64,000 bases of DNA, from positions 1,674,001 through 1,738,000 of the forward strand of contig NZ_CP118246.1 of the NCBI RefSeq assembly GCF_028816455.1. Direction: 5' to 3'. Below are positions 38,412 to 49,325 of the stretch, piece by piece; position 1 is the stretch's first letter; each line of letters opens with the position of its first letter. A model generated the notes under the pieces. It saw nothing but the letters and a program-made list of their open reading frames with translations, ran no database searches and had not been told where the DNA came from. The DNA comes from Devosia algicola (GTDB lineage: Bacteria; Pseudomonadota; Alphaproteobacteria; Rhizobiales; Devosiaceae). The position numbers were made by a program, and so were the translations under genes.

Positions 38412-39919
38412 TACAGGGACTCCAGAAAGGCGATCAGATCGTCGCGAGTCGACTCTGACAGTTTGGCAAAATTATCACGTGCTTTCTGTGCTTCCCCGCC
38501 GTGCCACAAAATCGCTTCGCTCAGGCTGCGGGCCCGACCGTCGTGCAGGAACTGCGCCTGCCCCGCCACAGTCTCGTTCAGCCCGATGCCCCAAAGCGGC
38601 GGCGTGCGCCACTCATAGCCATCTGCTAGCCCCTCTGGCCGATGATCCGCCAATCCCTCACCCATGTCATGCAGCAAAAAGTCCGAATAGGGCCAGATCA
38701 ACTGAAATTTATGCGCGCTATCCGCATCGCGCGACGTTACGAACTTGGGCACATGGCACGACGCACACCCGATCTCGTAAAACCCCTGCTTGCCGCGCAA
38801 AACCTGCGGATCATCAACCTTGCGGCGCTCCGGTACACCCAAAGTCTGAGAATAGGCGGTGACCATCTCCAGCACCGGATCAGGTGCCTCTGATAGGCCC
38901 AACCGCTTTTGCTCACCCGTTGGCATTGCCAGGCACGCCGGTTGGTTGCTGGTGCAATCACCAAACGGCTTGTTGACCAGTGGGGTGGCAATACCGATGT
39001 CACCTGCAAAGGCTGCGGCCGCCTGTGAGCGGATTGTGGCCATCCCCGCCTTCCAGCCGAACCGGCCCAACATCACTGTCTGGCTCACGGGTTCAATTGT
39101 GTAGTTGGCCTTGCCCGAAATGCCGTCGCCGTCGCTATCAGCGGGGTCCGCGTGCGCCAAAATATCCTCTGCCGGAATTTGCTCGACCAGCCCCAGGCCG
39201 ATCATCGGTGGCGCCACGCGTGGCGACATCATTACAGTGTCTGCCATCGGCCCATAGCCAAGATCACTCACCGAATAGTGTGGATTACGCAGGCTCACGA
39301 CGCTGCCGTCGCCGAGCGTAGCGGTCATTTCGGTATAGTCGATCACCATGCGCCCCTCGGCGGGCAGGCCACCGACAGCAAAATTTTGCAATTGGGTGCC
39401 GTAGGTGGGGTCACCGACTTCACCAGCGAACACGCCATCAAGAGATTGGCGCGTGTCCTTCTCACCCGGCGGCACGGACAGGCGCAGGAACATGGATTCG
39501 GCGACCTCGTCCGGGCCCGGTGCATGCCCGCGACCATCCTTGACATGGCAGCTCTGGCAGGCCCGAGAATTGAACAGCGGACCTAGGCCGTCCGATGCCT
39601 GGGTCGAGGAGGGCGCCGAAATCCACAACTTGCGGAACAGCGCATCCCCGACACCGAAATCGGCTTGTTGGGCAAAACTCAAATTGGCCTGGAAGTGCGA
39701 ATAGACATTGGCATCAACGACTTTTTTCGTTGTTGCGGCGCCCGCCTGCATATTCTCGAACTTCTCAGGCTTGCTGAAATCGGTCGTCGGCGCGGTAACG
39801 GCGCGAACTCTTGCCATATCATTGGCGGAAAGATCGCTGCGCACCCCGATATTGTCCTGTGCCAGAACAATCCCCGACATCAGCGTAACCGCCAGCAATA
39901 TCGTCAAACGCACCTGCAT
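38411..39919 (-). CDS. di-heme c-type cytochrome (DUF1111, thiol oxidoreductase-like)
   Basis: The protein (502 aa) has a signal peptide and two c-type haem sites, CQSCH in FNSRACQSCHVKDGRGH and CASCH in YEIGCASCHVPKF. Between them lies the long DUF1111 region (PRVAPPMIGLGLVEQIP, ADSDGDGISGKANY, GRFGWKAGMATIRSQ). The C-terminal RTPPLWGIG and LHDGRARSL are typical of the MauG-like side of the family. A GGAGGATAG sequence lies somewhat far upstream of the ATG. It probably performs periplasmic iron or electron chemistry together with the imelysins. Confidence 0.9.
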   Translation of the reverse strand: MQVRLTILLAVTLMSGIVLAQDNIGVRSDLSANDMARVRAVTAPTTDFSKPEKFENMQAGAATTKKVVDANVYSHFQANLSFAQQADFGVGDALFRKLWISAPSSTQASDGLGPLFNSRACQSCHVKDGRGHAPGPDEVAESMFLRLSVPPGEKDTRQSLDGVFAGEVGDPTYGTQLQNFAVGGLPAEGRMVIDYTEMTATLGDGSVVSLRNPHYSVSDLGYGPMADTVMMSPRVAPPMIGLGLVEQIPAEDILAHADPADSDGDGISGKANYTIEPVSQTVMLGRFGWKAGMATIRSQAAAAFAGDIGIATPLVNKPFGDCTSNQPACLAMPTGEQKRLGLSEAPDPVLEMVTAYSQTLGVPERRKVDDPQVLRGKQGFYEIGCASCHVPKFVTSRDADSAHKFQLIWPYSDFLLHDMGEGLADHRPEGLADGYEWRTPPLWGIGLNETVAGQAQFLHDGRARSLSEAILWHGGEAQKARDNFAKLSESTRDDLIAFLESL

Positions 39920-40078
39920 CGGACCCACTATCCTCCATACGCAAAATGAGGCCACAAGGCCCCACTGGTCGCAATTTTCTATTCAGCGCGTCTCGCACCC
40001 ACAATGCACCCGCCGCTCTGTTTTCTGCGCAGGATCGACGCACAACCGCGCCGGGGACAATTTTCCCCACCCTGCAAA

Positions 40079-41338
40079 CTATTGGAACACAGCCTCGGGG
40101 TTTGAAAGGCTATCGCTGTCCTCAATCGAAACTCCAGCCAGATTGAGCAGCGCCACTGCCCGTTCAACGCCGCGCGTCTGCGCCATCAAAGCATCGATTG
40201 CTGCCTGTACTGCCGCATTGCCTGCGATGTTGCCTTCCCCGATCTGCTGATCATAGGATTCCCCACCGGCAGCGCGATCGACAAGCACCTGCAGCTTGTT
40301 GACACTGTCATCAAGCAAGGCCCGGATTTCAGCGTCGAGTGCCGGGTCCTTGGCCGCGACCAGATCCGAGATCGAAGCCCCCGTCACCGCACTGCCATCG
40401 ATCCGGATATAGTTGCCCAGATAGACATTGCGCACCCCGACCCCGTCATAGAGGTAGGAGGTCGCGGTGGTGTCCGAAAAACAATCATGCTCCTCCTCTG
40501 GATCGTGCAACATCAAACCCAGCTTCATGCGCTGCCCGGCCAATTCGCCAAACGATAGCGACCCCATACCGGTCAAAATGGCGGAAATCCCAAGGTCCGG
40601 TAGCGCAGCGCGTGCGGCTCCGTCTGCCTGCCACTCCCCCACCATTTCCGCAAGGTCCCTGACCAACAGACTGGTAGCGGCCTTGAGATAGGCGGCGCGT
40701 CGATCCGCGTGCGGCGCCGTTGAATAATCAGTGGCGGGGCGATTGCCCGCGCCCGGCCCGGTGCCATTGAGGTCCTGCCCCCACAACAGGAATTCGATGG
40801 CATGATAGCCCGTCGCGACATTGGATTCGATTCCACCCGCTTCCTGCAAATCGTTCTGCAAAAAGTCCGGCGTGATATTGCTGGCATCAACACGGACCCC
40901 ATCCACCATCAGTGTGCTATTAGCGACGACATTGGCGGTGTAGAGCGAATTGGTATCGCTCTCGGTGCCGTAGCTAGCATCGACATAATCAATCAATCCC
41001 TCATCTAGCGGCCAGGCATTGACGCGTCCCTCCCAGGCATCGACCAGCGGATTGCCGAACCGATAGGCCTCAGTCTGCTGATAAGCGGGGCGCGACGCAA
41101 TCCAGGCCTGACGCGCTGCCCCCAGTGTGTCCTCACTCGGCGCCGCAATCAGGGCATCAACAGCAGTTTCAAGTTCCTTTGCCCGGCTCAGCGCATCTTC
41201 AAAACCCGCCTGGGCGATATCGGCATAAGTGGTCAAAACACCCCCAGTGTTAACCTCTTGTGCCCGAACCGCCGCTGGTGCCGTAAATAGGCTCAATGCC
41301 AGGCTCAGCGTCGCCAATAGAGTTCTGGATTTACGCAT
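40079..41338 (-). CDS. imelysin-family (insulin-cleaving metalloprotease-like) protein, first copy
   Basis: This 419-residue protein has a signal peptide (SRTLLATLSLALSLFTAPAAVRA) and the full imelysin domain with the GxHxxE motif (GYHAIEFLLWGQDLNGTG), YVDASYGTESD and ATSYLYDGVGVRNVYLG. It is the first gene of the operon, and an iron control element lies 111 bases upstream. The family is iron-repressed or iron-responsive in many bacteria; despite the protease name, a role in iron uptake is more likely. Confidence 0.92.
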   Translation of the reverse strand: MRKSRTLLATLSLALSLFTAPAAVRAQEVNTGGVLTTYADIAQAGFEDALSRAKELETAVDALIAAPSEDTLGAARQAWIASRPAYQQTEAYRFGNPLVDAWEGRVNAWPLDEGLIDYVDASYGTESDTNSLYTANVVANSTLMVDGVRVDASNITPDFLQNDLQEAGGIESNVATGYHAIEFLLWGQDLNGTGPGAGNRPATDYSTAPHADRRAAYLKAATSLLVRDLAEMVGEWQADGAARAALPDLGISAILTGMGSLSFGELAGQRMKLGLMLHDPEEEHDCFSDTTATSYLYDGVGVRNVYLGNYIRIDGSAVTGASISDLVAAKDPALDAEIRALLDDSVNKLQVLVDRAAGGESYDQQIGEGNIAGNAAVQAAIDALMAQTRGVERAVALLNLAGVSIEDSDSLSNPEAVFQ

Positions 41339-41448
41339 TACAGGCCTGCTCCGAAAGTTCTTGAGAATTGCATTTGCGCCCGACCGGGTCGCCACGGTGA
41401 AAGCGGACTAACAACATCAACATTAAAAATCAACAATAAATTCAATAG

Positions 41449-41465
41449 TTTAGAAGAAGTCTAAA
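41449..41465. promoter_or_regulatory. iron control element (Irr-type box)
   Basis: TTTAGAAGAAGTCTAAA matches the Irr consensus TTTAGAA-N3-TTCTAAA with one mismatch. It lies upstream of the imelysin operon in an AT-rich stretch, where Irr or a Fur-like protein could act. Confidence 0.75.
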
Positions 41466-41618
41466 CTACCCGACAAACAGCATTTGGTGCCAAACTAAAA
41501 AGTGTAGCGGAGTCAAACCATTGAGCCTGTTCGCCAAGCCTATCGCAGAACCAGTTCTCCAGTTAAACTGATGCGGGGAAGTTGAAATTGTGGCTCAAAC
41601 AGCGAGAGACGCCTAGGC

Positions 41619-44600
41619 ATGTCAATTAAAGCCGCCGTCTATCACCTCACCCACTATCGTTATGATCGACCCGTCTATCTGCAGCCCCAGATTATCCGGC
41701 TGCAACCGGCTTCACACAGCAAGACCAAAGTTTTGAGCCTATTCCTTGCGCGTGACCCCGACTGATCATTTCGTCAATCTTCAGCAGGACCCGTACGGCA
41801 ATTACCTGTCGCGTTTCGTGTTTCCCGAACCGGTCACCGAGTTCAAGATCGAAGTTGATCTGGTAGCCGATATGTCGGTCTATAATCCTTTCGATTTTTT
41901 CGTCGAGGAAAGCGCCGAGATCTGGCCGTTTCAATATCCCGAGGACATTCAGCCCGATCTGTCGATCTATATGGAGCCTGAGCCCGCTGGCCCGCTCCTG
42001 ACCCAATTTCTCGCCGGCATCGATAAGACGCCTGCCAATACCGTCAATTTCGTTACCGCCATCAACGCGTCGATACAGCAGCACGTCAATTACATCGTGC
42101 GCATGGAAACCGGCGTCTGGACACCCGAGGAAACGCTAAGCGCTGCCAAGGGATCATGCCGCGATTCCTCCTGGCTGCTCGTCCAAACCCTGCGCCATCT
42201 CGGCCTCGCTGCCCGCTTTGTTTCAGGCTATCTCATCCAGCTCAAACCCGATCTGGTTTCACTCGATGGTCCCGCCGGGACTGATCATGATTTCACGGAC
42301 CTGCACGCATGGTGCGAAGTCTATCTGCCGGGTGCCGGCTGGGTCGGTCTCGACCCCACATCGGGGCTTTTGACCGGGGAAAGCCACGTCCCACTTGCTG
42401 CCACGCCGCATTTTCGAAACGCCGCACCGATCTCTGGCCTTGCCAGCTTCGCCAATGTCGACTTCAACTTCGACATGCGTGTTGATCGCGTCGCCGAGCA
42501 CCCCCGCATCACCAAACCATTTTCCGATCAGGACTGGGACGCCCTCAACGCACTGGGCCATCAGGTCGATAAAACCCTGGCCGACAATGACGTCCGACTC
42601 ACGATGGGCGGCGAGCCCACCTTTGTATCGATCGATGACTTTGAAAGCGAGGAGTGGAATACCGATGCGGTTGGCCCGACCAAGCGCGCCCTCGCCGACC
42701 GTTTGATTCGACGCCTGCGCGAGCGCTTCGCGCCTAATGGCCTGCTCCACTATGGTCAGGGCAAATGGTATCCGGGCGAAACCCTGCCCCGCTGGACCTT
42801 TTCGCTTTTTTGGCGCGTCGATGGCAAACCAGTCTGGTCCGATGCGGCGCTGATCGCCCGCGAGGGCGAAAAAACCGCCGCAACGCCAGACGACGCCAAA
42901 GCCTTCCTTGCAGCCTTTGCCACCAATCTGGGTCTGACCGGCGAAACCATTGCTGCCGCCTACGAAGATCCCGGCGAGTGGTTGCTACGCGAAGCCAACC
43001 TGCCGCCCAATGTCGATCCGGCCAATTCCGAACTGGCTGATCCTGAGGCCCGCGCCCGCATCGCCAAAGTATTTGAACGTGGCCTGACTAGTCCTACCGG
43101 TTATGTGCTGCCGGTCCAGCGCTGGAACGCCCAGGCCTCCAGCCCATGGCTGACCGAACTATGGAAAACCCGACGCGGCAAACTGTTTCTCGCCCCCGGC
43201 GATAGCGCCGCGGGCTACCGCCTGCCGCTTGCCGCGCTCAAGCACCTTGATGCCACCGATTTCCCTCATGTGGTCCAACAGGATCCGGGCGAAGAGCGCG
43301 GCGACTTGCCGGACCCCGACAATCTGCTCAACCGCACCGGCCACCGCGAACCTGGCGTTGCCGCCGATCCGCGTGCTCAGGCCACCGCGTCGTTCACCGC
43401 GGCCACTGAGCAGCAGGATCGCACCGAGCAGGAAATTAGCGAGATCGAAGGCGAAGTACGCACCGCCGTCACTGTCGAAGTGCGTGATCACCGGCTGTGC
43501 GTATTTCTCCCGCCGGTCGAAAAGCTTGAGGATTATCTCGAACTGGTTGCTGCCTCCGAAGCTGCCGCCAAAGCTATCGGTCTGCCCGTCCACCTCGAAG
43601 GCTATTCCCCCCGCACGATCCACGCCTCAATGTCATTCGCGTTGCCCCGGACCCCGGCGTCATCGAAGTCAATATTCACCCCGCCTCCAACTGGGATGAT
43701 TGTGTGGCCACAACCACGGCAATCTATGATGAGGCCCGCAATTGTCGCCTTGGCGCCGACAAGTTCCTGATCGACGGTCGCCACACGGGCACTGGCGGCG
43801 GCAATCATGTCGTAGTTGGTGGTGCCACCCCCAAGGATAGTCCGTTCCTGCGCCGCCCGGACCTGTTGAAATCGCTGGTACTGCATTGGCAGCGCCACCC
43901 GGCGATGTCCTATCTGTTCTCGGGGCTGTTCATTGGGCCCACCAGCCAAGCCCCGCGTTTCGATGAGGCCCGGCACGATAGTCTCTACGAGCCTTGAAAT
44001 CGCCATGGCGCAGGTACCCTCAACTGGTCAGGGCCAAAACCCCTCGCCATGGTTGACCGATAGGCTGTTCCGCAATCTCTTGACCGACGTGACCGGCAAC
44101 ACACACCGCGCCGAAATCTGCATCGACAAGCTGTTTTCACCCGATGGCCCCACTGGACGCCTTGGCCTTGTTGAGTTTCGCGGTTTCGAAATGCCGCCAA
44201 ATGCCCGCATGTCTTTGGCGCAGCAGGTTTTGATCCGCGCCTTGATCGCCCGCTTTTGGGCCAATCCACTCACCGGCCACTTTAGCCGCTGGGGCACCAC
44301 GTTGCATGACCGATTCATGCTGCCCCATTATGTCTGGCACGATTTTCTGGATGTTCTGGCCGATCTTGATCGGGCCGGTTTCGTCATTGATCCGGCGTGG
44401 TTCAAAGCCCAACTCGAATTCCGCTTCCCCTTTTGCGGCGAGGTCGAATATGAGGGTCTGAAACTCGAACTGCGCCAGGCTCTGGAGCCGTGGCATGTCA
44501 TGGGCGAACAGGGCGCCATTGGCGGCACCGTGCGATTTGTCGATTCCTCGGTTGAACGCCTTCAGGTTCAACTGGAGGGCCTCAATCCCGAACGGTATGC

Positions 44601-44976
44601 CGTCACCTGCAACAAGCGGCAGGTACCGCTGCGCCCAACCGGCACTGCCGGTGTTTCGGTCGCTGGCGTTCGCTTCAAGGCTTGGCAGCCAGCCTCGGGC
44701 CTGCACCCGCGCCTACCGGTCAACACGCCGCTCGTCTTTGATATTTATGATATGTGGTCGCATCGCCCCGTCGGCGGCTGCATCTATCATGTAGCCCATC
44801 CGGGTGGGCGCAGCTACGACACCTTCCCTGTCAATGGCAATGAAGCCGAAGCCCGACGGCTCGCCCGGTTCGAACCACGTAATTATTCGGCGGGCGGATT
44901 TGACCTGATCGCTGAAAAGCCTGCGGACGAATTTCCACTAACGCTTGACCTGCGCCGCCCGGCAAGCTTCACCTAG
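41619..44976 (+). CDS. large transglutaminase-like protein with DUF2126 domain (three frameshifts)
   Basis: Restored, this is one protein of about 1118 residues. The N-terminus ([24 protein letters not shown]) is the transglutaminase N-domain. The core has the triad Cys in [12 protein letters not shown], His in DLHAWCEVY and Asp in GLDPTSGLL. The DUF2126 region follows ([73 protein letters not shown]). The breaks are one extra base at AGCCT (41736-41740), one C lost from a run (43607-43612) and one extra base at AGCCT (43990-43994). It is the first gene of a three-gene cluster thought to build or process peptide-like conjugates. Confidence 0.88.
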
Positions 44977-44980
44977 CGCC

Positions 44981-47393
44981 ATGGATACACGTACAGAACC
45001 GGGCGGCGATGATTCGCCGTCCACCACCAGCCTGATTGCCGATTACGTCCTGAAGCCAGGCGTGCCCGACGAGATGATCGCGGCGGACGGTTCGGTGCGC
45101 CCCGGCTGGGCCGCGCTGATGTCGGCTTTTGACGCATTGGGACCAATCGAGCCTGGGCGCTCGGTTTGAGCGCGCCGATCAGTATCTGCGCGACGCTGGC
45201 GTATTTTATCGCAAATATGATGGCGCTGAAGGCAAGGAGCGCGCCTGGCCATTGGCCCACATTCCGCTGCTGATCGACGAGGTGGAATGGGCAAAAATCT
45301 CTAACGGTCTGATTGAGCGCGCCGAGTTGCTTGAAACTGTGGTTGCAGACATTTACGGCGACAACAAATTGGTCCAGCGTGGCCTGCTGCCGCCCGAACT
45401 GGTGGCCCGCAATCGCGAATTTTTACGTCCGATGATGGGCATCAAACCCGCCGACGGCCATTTCCTGCATTTTTGTGCTTTCGAATTGGGCCGCGGACCC
45501 AACGGCGATTGGTGGGTACTTGGTGATCGCACCCAAGCCCCCTCAGGCGCCGGATTTGCACTCGAAAATCGCGTCGCCACAACTCGCGCCCTGTCCGATG
45601 TTTACGCCGGCATGAATGTGCATCGGCTGGCGGGATTTTTCCGCGGCTTCCGCGACTCCCTGTTTGCAGAGGCGCGAAAGGATGGCGGGCGCGTTGGCAT
45701 ATTGACCCCTGGACAGCACAACGAAACCTATTTCGAACACGCCTATATTGCCCGCTATCTGGGCTTCATGCTGCTTGAAGGTGAAGACCTGACCATCGAC
45801 AATGGTCAGGTCATGGTGCGTACGGTGGCGGGACTGAAACCGGTCAGCGTGCTCTGGCGCCGCATGGATGCATCATTCGTCGACCCTCTCGAGTTGCGAT
45901 CCGATAGCCGCATCGGCACGCCCGGAATGGTGGACGCCCTGCGCAATGGCTCCATTTCGATGATCAATGCCCTGGGCACTGGTATCCTTGAAACACGGGC
46001 ACTGGCGGCGTTCATGCCGAGGCTGGCCAAGGCGCTACTCGACCGACCATTGGCATTGCCCGAAATTGCCACGTGGTGGTGTGGGCAACCCACCGAACGC
46101 GATTATGTCATCGATAATTTCGATAATCTGATGATTGGCCCTGCTTTTTCTACCAGCCTACCGTTTGACGATCAGCGCGGCACGGCCTTGGGCGCCACCA
46201 TTTCGCCCGAACACCGTGCGGGCCTGATCGAGCGCATCCAGGCACAGGGTTTCGATTATGTTGGCCAGGAGCCGGTTCAACTCTCCACCGCGCCCGTCTA
46301 TGTCGATGGCAAATTGCAGCCGCGACCCGTTACCTTGAGAGTCTATGCTGCCCGCACCGAAACAGGCTGGACGGTGATGCCCGGCGGGTTTGCTCGTGTC
46401 GGCTCAACCCTTGATACAGCCGCCATAGCCATGCAGCGCGGCGGCCAGGCGGCCGATGTCTGGGTGGTCAGTTCAACGCCGGTAGAACCGATTTCGCTAT
46501 TGCCCAAGGACGGTGACAAGCTGGTGCGCAGCATGCCGGGCAACCTGCCAAGTCGCGCCGCCGATAATCTTATCTGGTTGGGCCGCTATGCAGAACGCTG
46601 CGAGGCAATAGTACGGATCCTTCGCGCCTACAACGCCCGGCTGGCCGAACTCTCCAATCCCGACCTGCCGATCCTTCAGCATTGCCGCGATTACCTGACC
46701 TCCATTGATGTTGACGCGGACGAGCCGTTACCGGCTGGCCTGCTGGCCACCATCGATAGCGCCGTTCAAAGTGCCAGTCAGATCCGTGATCGCTTCTCGC
46801 CCGATGGCTGGCTGGCCCTCAACGATTTGCAGAAAAGCACTCGGCGACTGGCCGAACGGGTCCGCCCCGGCGACGACGCCACCCGCGCAATGACCGTTAT
46901 CCTGCGCAAACTCGCGGGATTTTCCGGCCTGGTGCACGAAAACATGTACCGTTTCGTCGGCTGGCGTTTTCTCGAACTGGGACGACGATTGGAACGCGGC
47001 ATCCAGATTGCCCGGATCACTGGTTGGCTGACCGATCTCGACGCCCCTGATGGCTCGCTCGAAATGTTACTCGAAATTGGCGATAGCGTCATGACACACC
47101 GCCGCAGATACTCGGTAAGCGCTGGTGCCTTGAGCGCCGTCGACCTACTGGTCCTTGACCCCCTCAATCCCCGATCAGTACTGTTTCAGCTTGCTGAACT
47201 GGGCAGGCAGATAGAAAAATTGCCTGGCGGCAATTACAATGGCCAATTGTCTCCCGCTGCGAAAGCGGCGCTGCAACTACGCACCGAACTGGTGATTGCC
47301 GATCCCGAAGACATGCGGCCCGAGCGTTTGGAAACCCTTGCTAATGACATTGGCGCATTGGCGGGCCTTGTCGCCTCGGCCTATTTCGCATGA
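44981..47393 (+). CDS. circularly permuted ATP-grasp protein fused to alpha-E domain (one frameshift at about 45152)
   Basis: The protein (803 aa restored) starts four bases after the transglutaminase stop. The break at AGCCT (45150-45154) lies in the N-terminal region (MSAFDALGPIELGARFERADQYL). The first 480 residues are a circularly permuted type 2 ATP-grasp domain (VFYRKYDG, HFCAFELGRGPNGDWWVLGDRTQAP, RVGILTPGQHNETYFEHAYIAR, LWRRMDASFVDPLEL). The last 310 form the alpha-E domain (SRAADNLIWLGRYAERCEAIVR, FVGWRFLELGRRLERG). ATP-grasp and alpha-E are separate genes in many bacteria. A peptide-ligase activity is predicted. Confidence 0.9.
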
Positions 47394-48277
47394 CCGCCAT
47401 GCTCTACGATATTCGTTTGCAGCTCCATTACGAATATGACGCGCCGGTGCAGGGTGGCCGTCACCTGGTCCGCGTCCGCCCCGGCGCCATCGCCAACCTT
47501 CAGCGGGTCGTCGCCGCGTCGCTGAGTTTCGATCCACCGCCGGATCAGTCTAGCAATTTCAAGGATTTTTTTGGCAACGACGTCAGCACCATTGCCTATT
47601 CCAACGCCCACGAGCACCTTGACGTCAAATTGGTCGCCCGCGTCATGATCGAAGAACCGGCACGCCCCGCTAATCTCTCCCCGACACTTGCCGTGCTGCA
47701 AACCGAAATCACCGAATTATGGTCGCTGGCACCCGATAGTCCGCACCATTTTCTGGCGGCCTCGCGACGCATTCCGCTTGACCCCGAAATCGCTGCCTAT
47801 GCACGCCCCATCATGGCGTCACACACCTCAATTTTTGCCAAGACCATGGCGCTGTGCAACGCTATCCACGCCGATTTCGCCTATGACAGTAACGCAACCG
47901 ACGTCGAAACCACCCCCGCCGAGGCCTTTGCTCTGAAAAAAGGCGTATGTCAGGATTTTTCGCAAGTCATGATCTCGGGCCTGCGCAGCCTCGGCATCCC
48001 TGCTGGTTACGTCTCGGGCTTTCTGCGCACCAACCCCCCGCCCGGCAAGCCACGTCTGGAAGGCGCCGATGCTATGCACGCCTGGGTTCGCGCATGGTGT
48101 GGTCGCGCCGCCGGCTGGATCGAATTTGACCCCACGAACGCCATGCTCGCTGGTCCCGATCACATCACCATCGGGCACGGTCGCGACTACGCCGATATCG
48201 CCCCTATTGTTGGCGTTCTCAAGACCACCGGCAGCCAGGAAACCAGCCAGTCAGTCGATGTTTTGCGACTCGAATAG
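47390..48277 (+). CDS. transglutaminase-like protein of ATP-grasp/alpha-E cluster
   Basis: The 295-residue protein has the N-terminal transglutaminase-associated domain (YDIRLQLHYEYDAPVQGGRHLVRVRP) and the catalytic core, with Cys in KKGVCQDFSQVMISGLRSLG, His in AMHAWVRAW and Asp in WIEFDPTNAM. Its start overlaps the stop of the ATP-grasp gene (ATGA). It completes the common set of two transglutaminases plus ATP-grasp plus alpha-E. There is no signal peptide, so it acts in the cytoplasm. Confidence 0.92.
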   Translation: MTAMLYDIRLQLHYEYDAPVQGGRHLVRVRPGAIANLQRVVAASLSFDPPPDQSSNFKDFFGNDVSTIAYSNAHEHLDVKLVARVMIEEPARPANLSPTLAVLQTEITELWSLAPDSPHHFLAASRRIPLDPEIAAYARPIMASHTSIFAKTMALCNAIHADFAYDSNATDVETTPAEAFALKKGVCQDFSQVMISGLRSLGIPAGYVSGFLRTNPPPGKPRLEGADAMHAWVRAWCGRAAGWIEFDPTNAMLAGPDHITIGHGRDYADIAPIVGVLKTTGSQETSQSVDVLRLE

Positions 48278-48308
48278 GGTTTTCCTGCAAATCTCATAGA
48301 ACTTGTCG

Positions 48309-48334
48309 GGAACCAAAATCATATCTTCCCCGTT
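48309..48334 (+). promoter_or_regulatory. EcfG-type (general stress) promoter
   Basis: GGAAC at 48309-48313 and CGTT at 48331-48334 are 17 bases apart, the expected spacing for EcfG sigma. It lies 80 bases before a small membrane protein gene and should also serve the DUF3309 gene downstream. Confidence 0.7.
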
Positions 48335-48414
48335 CATTTGGCAAGCGCAACAACGCGTAACCAAATAGGCGAATTACGCTTGGTTTGATTGAAAAGACCT
48401 TGGCGGAGCGAGAT

Positions 48415-48582
48415 ATGACCCAGTTCAGACCCATGACAGCTGCCCACTCGAACCGTTTCACCGCCTCATCGATTATTCAGGGCTATGACGGCCACACACA
48501 CCTGAACGCATTGCTCTGGGCAATGGTGCCAGCGCTGGCACTATTGAGCGCCACCACCGCGCTGCTGCTTTTCATTAGCTGA
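48415..48582 (+). CDS. 55-residue hypothetical membrane protein
   Basis: GGCGGAGCGAG precedes the ATG. The first 35 residues are polar (TQFRPMTAAHSNRFTASSII), and the C-terminus is a single hydrophobic segment (LLWAMVPALALLSATTALLL). It lies behind an EcfG-type promoter and next to DUF3309 and DUF883 genes, a typical setting of small stress-induced membrane proteins. I do not recognise a named family. Confidence 0.65.
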   Translation: MTQFRPMTAAHSNRFTASSIIQGYDGHTHLNALLWAMVPALALLSATTALLLFIS

Positions 48583-48619
48583 CGTCGCCGAAACCAAAAC
48601 AAGAAAAAGGAAATGCGTC

Positions 48620-48772
48620 ATGACCACAATCATCATCATCATCCTGATCCTGCTGCTGATCGGCGCCCTGCCCACTTGGGGTTACTCGCGCGGCTTCGGC
48701 TACTTCCCATCGGGCATTCTCGGCACCATCTTGGTGATCGTGTTGATCTTGATGCTGCTCGGCCGACTATAG
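48620..48772 (+). CDS. DUF3309 small hydrophobic protein
   Basis: The 50-residue protein is almost entirely hydrophobic, with the DUF3309 pattern of two segments around LPTWGYSRGFGYFPSG. AAGGA lies ten bases before the ATG. Members are common in alphaproteobacteria and are often stress-induced; the function is unknown. It probably shares the EcfG promoter at 48309. Confidence 0.85.
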   Translation: MTTIIIIILILLLIGALPTWGYSRGFGYFPSGILGTILVIVLILMLLGRL

Positions 48773-48869
48773 GTCCACAAGAAGGGCACGCTCGGCGTAA
48801 GCCGATTGACCATTAAACGGTCAAGTGCCTCGCGGGTTCAAGGTCGCCCCACTTTGAGCCCGCACCTTT

Positions 48870-48899
48870 CACCCCGGCCCAACTTGTGGCGCCGGGGTG
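48870..48899 (+). terminator. possible terminator hairpin after the DUF3309 gene
   Basis: CACCCCGGC and GCCGGGGTG form a perfect nine-pair stem with a 12-base loop in the 205-base gap before the DUF883 gene. There is no T-tract, so it may be a processing or stability hairpin. Confidence 0.4.
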
Positions 48900-48977
48900 A
48901 GTTTCTCGCTCGAGGCGAGACCCGCTCACGAGCGCTATTGGGCAGCCAACCGCCAACACTTGTTATAGGAGCGCCAT

Positions 48978-49322
48978 ATGGCTACCACATCCGATCTAGC
49001 TAAAGCCAAGACCGCACGAACCAACGCCACCGAACGCGAACAGCATCTTGAGGATCAGATTGCCCAATTGCAAACTGACCTAAAAGAGATTGCCTCGACC
49101 CTGACTCGGATCAGTGGCGACAAGGTTTCCGAGGCCAAGCACACTGCCAAGGCCGAATATTCCCAACTTCGTCGCCAGGGCCAGCACGTGGTTGAGGAAG
49201 TGCAGGATCAGGCCACCAATATCGAGAAACAGCTCAAGGACACCATCCGCGACAAACCCCTGACTGCAGTGGCTAGCGCCATCGGCATAGGCTTTATCCT
49301 GGCTCTGTTGTCGCGGTCATAG
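48978..49322 (+). CDS. DUF883 (ElaB/YqjD) family protein
   Basis: This 114-residue protein has a long polar helical region (ATEREQHLEDQIAQLQTDLK and on, probably coiled coil) and a C-terminal membrane anchor (KPLTAVASAIGIGFILALLS), the layout of the ElaB/YqjD family that binds ribosomes at the membrane in stationary phase. AGGAG precedes the ATG. It is followed within four bases by a second membrane protein gene, so the two are one unit. Confidence 0.9.
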   Translation: MATTSDLAKAKTARTNATEREQHLEDQIAQLQTDLKEIASTLTRISGDKVSEAKHTAKAEYSQLRRQGQHVVEEVQDQATNIEKQLKDTIRDKPLTAVASAIGIGFILALLSRS

Positions 49323-49325
49323 TCC

